Part shown: piece after piece, positions 60,428 to 64,000 of the stretch
How the letters are laid out: the number at the start of each line of letters is the position of its first letter
How positions within the stretch are numbered: the first letter of the stretch is position 1
NCBI GenBank assembly: GCA_965228015.1
Contig: OZ245787.1
Coordinates: 1,116,001 to 1,180,000, forward strand
Direction of reading: 5' to 3'
Origin: SKKY01 sp965228015
GTDB lineage: Bacteria; Bacillota; Peptococcia; Peptococcales; SKKY01
DNA length: 64,000 nt
Made by a program: the position numbers and the translations under genes
The notes under the pieces: model-generated
The model's database searches: none
What the model was told of the DNA's origin: nothing
The model's input: the letters and a program-made list of their open reading frames with translations, nothing else

Positions 60428-61030
60428 ATGAAAAAAGAAATTCGCAAAGAGATTATTAAGAATCGTGATTTGCTTACTTCCACTGAGATACGGGAAAAAA
60501 GTTCTTTAATTAGAAGTAAACTTTTTAATATGAAAGAATATATTGAAAGCGAAAGTATTTTTTGTTTCCTTACCTTTGGAAGTGAACTGGAGACAGACGA
60601 AATTATCAAAGATGCCCTGGAGAAAAAGAAAAAAGTATATGTTCCATATATAAATAAAGAAGAAGATGTAATGTATGCAGTTGAAATAGAAAATATGGAT
60701 GACTTTGAATTAAATAAATTTGGAATAAGAGAACCGCGGAGGGAACGCTTCTATTTTGAGCGGGTTATCCATAACCCCGACCCTGTGGAAAACCCGCGGA
60801 TTTTAGAAGCTTCCCCTCTTGTCCTTGTCCCTGGGGTGGCTTTTGACCGAAAAGGTTTCCGTGTTGGTTATGGTAAAGGTTACTATGATCGCTTTTTCCA
60901 TACCTTTCCCGTCAAAAGCAAAATTGCTTTGGCCTTCGGCCTGCAGCTGATTGATCATGTTCCTGCTCAGGAACATGATCAATCAGTAGATATGATTTTA
61001 ACTGAAAATGAGCTGATCAGAATCCTCTGA
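60428..61030 (+). CDS. fthC: 5-formyltetrahydrofolate cyclo-ligase
   Basis: 200 residues. Converts 5-formyl-THF to 5,10-methenyl-THF with ATP. Signatures: LTFGSELETDEIIKDAL, VLVPGVAFDRKGFRVGYGKG then YYDRFF, and AFGLQLIDHVPAQEHDQSVD near the end. ATG 60428 lies behind AAAGGATGTGGG; the frame is open to a TTG at 60407 without a site. A perfect 40-base palindrome sits in the coding sequence (60947-60986). Intact. Confidence 0.93.
   Translation: MKKEIRKEIIKNRDLLTSTEIREKSSLIRSKLFNMKEYIESESIFCFLTFGSELETDEIIKDALEKKKKVYVPYINKEEDVMYAVEIENMDDFELNKFGIREPRRERFYFERVIHNPDPVENPRILEASPLVLVPGVAFDRKGFRVGYGKGYYDRFFHTFPVKSKIALAFGLQLIDHVPAQEHDQSVDMILTENELIRIL
60947..60986. repeat. perfect 19-bp inverted repeat with 2-base loop inside fthC
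   Basis: CTGATTGATCATGTTCCTG, CT, then the exact complement. It codes for LIDHVPAQEHDQS. There is no T-run and the gene continues, so it is not a terminator. Confidence 0.9.
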
Positions 61031-61046
61031 TCAGCTCATCTCTTTT
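61009..61046 (+). terminator. terminator of fthC
   Basis: GAGCTGATCAGA and TCTGATCAGCTC pair perfectly over the loop ATCC, followed by ATCTCTTTTTCTTTTC. The TGA stop lies in the 3' arm. Confidence 0.85.
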
Positions 61047-61061
61047 TCTTTTCTTTTCTTC

Positions 61062-61661
61062 TTAATAATTATATTTTCTCTTCTTATAGCATTGGCGGCA
61101 GACGGGAACATAAGACTCGTTCCCACCCATTTGAATTTGGGCTCCGTCAAATTCTGGAACTCCATTCATAATGCGCATATTCATTGTCGCTTTTCTGTCA
61201 CAATAGGTGCAGACTGTTTTAATTTCCTGAATTTTGTCGGCAAAAAGAAGCAGTGCCTCACTTCCCTCAAAAAGCTGATTTCTAAAATCGTTTTTCAGTC
61301 CATAGCAAATTACAGGAACCTGAAGTCTGTCTACCACATCTACTAAAGCTAGAACAGCTTCCCGGGGTAAAAACTGAGCTTCATCTACCAAAACGCAGTC
61401 AAAGTTTTCTTTTTTTATTTCCTCAAGGTAATTTTCTGTTTTCAAAAACCTCTCCAGAAGCAGAGCTTCTCTTTCTAGCCCGATTCTGGTTTTTATTATT
61501 CCCTTTAAATCATTATTGCTTATATCTTTATACCTTGTATCTTTATCTGAAGTAAAAATCAGAACTTTTTTCCCTTGGCTTTCATAGTTATGAGCTGTTT
61601 TAAGTAAATCTAAAGATTTGCCACTGTTCATTGTTGAATGAATATAAAAAAGTTTGGCCAT
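61062..61661 (-). CDS. tdk: thymidine kinase, type II
   Basis: 199 residues. Phosphorylates thymidine for salvage. P-loop HSTMNSGKSLDLLK, the Walker B-like VLVDEAQFLPREAV, and four zinc cysteines (CTYCDRKA and CRQC). ATG 61661 starts AKLFYIHSTMNSGKS behind a GGAG/GTGGAAG region; the stop of the PHP gene lies at 61664. Intact. Confidence 0.95.
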   Translation of the reverse strand: MAKLFYIHSTMNSGKSLDLLKTAHNYESQGKKVLIFTSDKDTRYKDISNNDLKGIIKTRIGLEREALLLERFLKTENYLEEIKKENFDCVLVDEAQFLPREAVLALVDVVDRLQVPVICYGLKNDFRNQLFEGSEALLLFADKIQEIKTVCTYCDRKATMNMRIMNGVPEFDGAQIQMGGNESYVPVCRQCYKKRKYNY

Positions 61662-61663
61662 TT

Positions 61664-62440
61664 TTACTTCCACTCTCCTTCTTCCCATTTTGAAAATCCT
61701 TTGAAACTCAGAATTTTCACTGCCTCTTCCAGAGTTTTATATTCAGTTCCCAAATGCTCTACCCTGTGGGCATCTGAACCAAAAACTATTTTTTCTCCAC
61801 CCAGGCTTTTGTACCAGTTCACAATTTCAGAGGCAGGCAGGGGTTCCCTAAGCTTTTGCCTTAAGCCGGAGCTGTTTACTTCAATTGCAATATTTTTAGA
61901 TATTGTTTCTTTTAGTACTTCAAAAACTATTTCTTTAAATGGATAAGGATTAAATTTCCCTACTCTGTCGGGAAGATATCTTTTTATTACATCAATATGC
62001 CCTAAAATGTTAAAGTTTCCTGTATTTACTGTTTTTAAAAGGGCATTAAAGTAGTCCATATAAATTTTTTCTGTTGTTTCCCAGTCTTCATAGTTCCTGT
62101 GAATTACATCTCCATTAACAAAATGTACTGAACCTATAAATATATCAAAGGCTTTGTCTTTTTTGTAGTCTTCATGATATTCCCAGTATTCATGAGGCTC
62201 TCCCAGCTCTAGTCCCGCAGTTATTTTTAACTGATCACCAAACTGGTTTCTGCAGGAAGTTATGCCGTCCATATATTTGTGATAGCTAAAATAGCCCTTA
62301 CTTTCATCCTTAGGATTCATATCGTAGTGTTCCATAAAAGCTACTTCTTTGAACCACAGTTCTGTTGCTCTTTTGCAATATTCCTCCATTTTTGCCAGAC
62401 TGTCGAAGGAATTTTCTGTATGAATATGATAATCTCTCAT
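61664..62440 (-). CDS. PHP-domain phosphatase (HisJ-like)
   Basis: 258 residues with all PHP metal motifs: RDYHIHTENSFDS, AFMEHYDMNPK, DIFIGSVHFVNG, NILGHIDVIKRYLP, EVNSSGLRQ and IVFGSDAHRVEHLG. Histidinol-phosphatase activity is likely for this family but no his gene is near; it may be a general phosphoesterase. A broken paralogue lies at 29382-30148. It sits between tsaD and tdk with gaps of 2-3 bases. Confidence 0.88.
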   Translation of the reverse strand: MRDYHIHTENSFDSLAKMEEYCKRATELWFKEVAFMEHYDMNPKDESKGYFSYHKYMDGITSCRNQFGDQLKITAGLELGEPHEYWEYHEDYKKDKAFDIFIGSVHFVNGDVIHRNYEDWETTEKIYMDYFNALLKTVNTGNFNILGHIDVIKRYLPDRVGKFNPYPFKEIVFEVLKETISKNIAIEVNSSGLRQKLREPLPASEIVNWYKSLGGEKIVFGSDAHRVEHLGTEYKTLEEAVKILSFKGFSKWEEGEWK

Positions 62441-62443
62441 TTT

Positions 62444-63487
62444 CTACTCTTCCTTTCCCTTTTTAATATAGTCGGCAAAATTAAAGTTAGCCACCCCATT
62501 TAAATCCAGTCCCGCATACTCTTTTCTTATTGCTTTATAGTGAGCTGCAGCTCCAATCATAGCTGCGTTATCTGTGCAAAACTCAATGGGAGGAAAAAAT
62601 ACTTTCATTCCTCTTTTATTTCCTTCTTCTTTTAAGAGTTCCCTTAACTTACTATTTGCAGAAACTCCTCCTGCTGTAATTATAGTCTTCACATTTTCCT
62701 GTTCTGCGGCGGCTATGGTTTTTTCAACAAGAATTTCTACTGCTGCTTTTTGAAAGGAAGCGCAAACATCGGCTACAGGAATTTCATTTCCTAACATTTT
62801 TTCTTTATTAATCCAATTTAAAACCGCAGATTTCAAACCGCTGTAGCTAAAATCAAAGGAACCTCTTTCCAAGGTTGCTTTGGGGAAATCGATACAGTTT
62901 TCATCTCCTTCCTTAGACAGCTTATCAATTACAGGCCCTCCCGGATAACCAATTCCCAGGGTTCTGGCTACTTTGTCAAAAGCCTCTCCCACTGCATCAT
63001 CCCGGGTATTTCCCATTACCTCATATTCTCCGTGACCTGTCATTTTTACTACCATTGTGTGGCCGCCGGAAACAATAAGGCATATTAAGGGAAACTCCAG
63101 CTCATCTTTATGCTGTAGGAAGTTAGCATACACATGTCCCTCTATATGGTTGACAGTTATTAATGGTTTTTTCGCTCCATAGGCTAAAGCTTTTGCCGTA
63201 GATACTCCAACAAGAAGAGCCCCGATAAGCCCCGGGGAGTTGGCAACAGCAATGTGACTAAGATCTTTAAATTCCAGCCTTGCTTCTTCCATTGTTTCTT
63301 TTATTAGTAGATTTATTGTTTCAAGATGCTTTCTTGAGGCTATTTCTGGTACAACGCCCCCATATTTCTGATGCAAATCTACCTGAGAGGAAACCAGATT
63401 GGCTCTTATTAAAATGCCGTCTTCAATGACCGCAGCAGCGGTTTCATCGCAACTAGATTCTATAGCCAATATTAATGTTTTATCCAT
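62444..63487 (-). CDS. tsaD: tRNA N6-adenosine threonylcarbamoyltransferase
   Basis: 347 residues. Adds threonylcarbamoyl to A37 of ANN-decoding tRNAs with TsaB and TsaE. Motifs: ILAIESSCDETAAAVIEDG, the metal site VNHIEGHVYANFL, CLIVSGGHTMVV, ITAGGVSANSKLRELL, and FCTDNAAMI. ATG 63487 follows AGGAGGGATAGG. Intact and clustered with rimI and tsaB. Confidence 0.97.
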   Translation of the reverse strand: MDKTLILAIESSCDETAAAVIEDGILIRANLVSSQVDLHQKYGGVVPEIASRKHLETINLLIKETMEEARLEFKDLSHIAVANSPGLIGALLVGVSTAKALAYGAKKPLITVNHIEGHVYANFLQHKDELEFPLICLIVSGGHTMVVKMTGHGEYEVMGNTRDDAVGEAFDKVARTLGIGYPGGPVIDKLSKEGDENCIDFPKATLERGSFDFSYSGLKSAVLNWINKEKMLGNEIPVADVCASFQKAAVEILVEKTIAAAEQENVKTIITAGGVSANSKLRELLKEEGNKRGMKVFFPPIEFCTDNAAMIGAAAHYKAIRKEYAGLDLNGVANFNFADYIKKGKEE

Positions 63488-63489
63488 TC

Positions 63490-63954
63490 CTATCCCTCCT
63501 GATAATATTTCCACATAATTACTGCATCTTCATTATTGTCTTCGTAATATCTTTTTCTTATTCCAACCTGAGTAAAACCAAGTTTTTTATATAAATTAAT
63601 TGCAACCTCATTGCTTACTCTTGCTTCAAGGGTCATTTTAATTGCTCCCGCAATAATTGAATCTTTTACCTGGCGGTTCATTAACATAACTCCAATACCT
63701 TTACCCCGGTACTCTGGAAGAACCCCAACATTTGTAATGTGAGCCTCATCAAGGACTATCCACATACCAGCATAACCGGCAATTTTATTTGTGTTTTCGT
63801 CAATTGCAACCACATAACTCGCCATATGATTTTTAGTTATTTCGTGGACAAAGGTTTCCATGGACCAGGGATCTGTAAAACACTCTTTTTCCAATAGAAC
63901 AACTTCCTCTAAATCATCAAACTCCATGGGGCGAACTGAAAAATTATCTTCCAC
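63490..63954 (-). CDS. rimI: ribosomal protein S18 alanine N-acetyltransferase
   Basis: 154-residue GNAT protein: VRPMEFDDLEEVVLLEKECF, the acetyl-CoA loop GVLPEYRGKGIGVMLM, LEARVSNEVAINLYKKLGF and RKRYYEDNNEDAVIMWK. GTG 63954 overlaps the end of tsaB by 11 bases and has GGGAGG about 11 bases before it. The tsaB-rimI-tsaD order is standard in Firmicutes. Confidence 0.93.
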   Translation of the reverse strand: MEDNFSVRPMEFDDLEEVVLLEKECFTDPWSMETFVHEITKNHMASYVVAIDENTNKIAGYAGMWIVLDEAHITNVGVLPEYRGKGIGVMLMNRQVKDSIIAGAIKMTLEARVSNEVAINLYKKLGFTQVGIRKRYYEDNNEDAVIMWKYYQEG

Positions 63955-64000
63955 AGTGCTTTGCCTCCCAGGTTATTTCTGCCTCTGGCTTTCTTAAATA
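63944..64000 (-). CDS. tsaB: tsaB C-terminal end (partial)
   Basis: The minus strand codes for YLRKPEAEITWEAKHCGR then TAA. YLRxxEAE is the usual C-terminus of TsaB, the partner of TsaD, and the position directly upstream of rimI agrees. The rest lies beyond the window. Confidence 0.8.
   Translation of the reverse strand, partial: YLRKPEAEITWEAKHCGR

Overview
The window is AT-rich DNA with AGGAGG-type ribosome binding sites, some TTG/GTG starts, a CIRCE-controlled groESL, S-layer-homology (SLH) proteins, ECF and TRAP transporters, ferredoxin-fused EtfA and the siroheme-dependent (ahb) heme pathway. This suggests an anaerobic, low-GC Firmicute of the class Clostridia. I cannot name a genus. 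No rRNA, tRNA or CRISPR array was seen.

Layout. 0-5.4 kb: 3' part of a CDF metal exporter, a frameshifted rhodanese, nadE, a TraB-family protein and a SEC-C methionine aminopeptidase. 5.4-24.3 kb (all minus strand): a vitamin B12 region. In transcription order it holds a TrpP-like transporter, a cobalamin riboswitch, a PduO-type adenosyltransferase, a broken TIM-barrel gene, three tandem cobalamin riboswitches, a DUF2292 microgene, and a giant (about 3,150-codon) surface-protein gene with two DUF4430 (transcobalamin-like) domains, FIVAR-like repeats, a beta-propeller and SLH domains. Then come a second DUF2292 microgene, an alpha/alpha-toroid plus SLH protein, a membrane-anchored DUF4430 protein, EcfT, and a triple fusion EcfA-EcfA-S. 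25-28.9 kb: ISLre2, IS3 copy A and a truncated ZIP transporter. 29-37 kb: YlbF, a PHP phosphatase remnant, etfBA-fixCX and ahbCDAB. 37-50 kb: cardiolipin synthase split by IS3 copy B, a lipoprotein, SixA, a cupin, MntP, a decayed peptidase-like lipoprotein, HD-GYP, an ABC-F fragment, an EAL-PilZ remnant, IS3 copy C and a truncated acyl-CoA ligase. 50-53.3 kb: a decayed TRAP transporter with a structured leader. 53.4-57.3 kb: an ISLre2 remnant, another IS3-family element and a lone decayed cas3. 58-64 kb: intact housekeeping genes groEL-groES, fthC, tdk, a PHP gene, tsaD, rimI and tsaB.

How it fits together. The B12 region reads as one capture-and-uptake route: SLH-anchored proteins built from the same two folds as animal intrinsic factor/transcobalamin (an alpha/alpha toroid and a DUF4430 domain) would bind corrinoid at the wall and pass it to the membrane DUF4430 protein and the ECF transporter, with the adenosyltransferase making AdoCbl. 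The riboswitches support the substrate; the binding roles are inference.

The most striking general feature is decay. About 20 genes carry around 45 lesions, mostly one-base indels in A/T runs plus in-frame nonsense codons and IS insertions, while long housekeeping and energy genes (nadE, ecf fusion, groEL, etf/fix, tsaD) have none. Stop codons TAA, TAG and TGA all end intact genes, so recoding is not the explanation. Either real pseudogenisation under relaxed selection or uncorrected homopolymer sequencing error could contribute; the uneven distribution favours the first.
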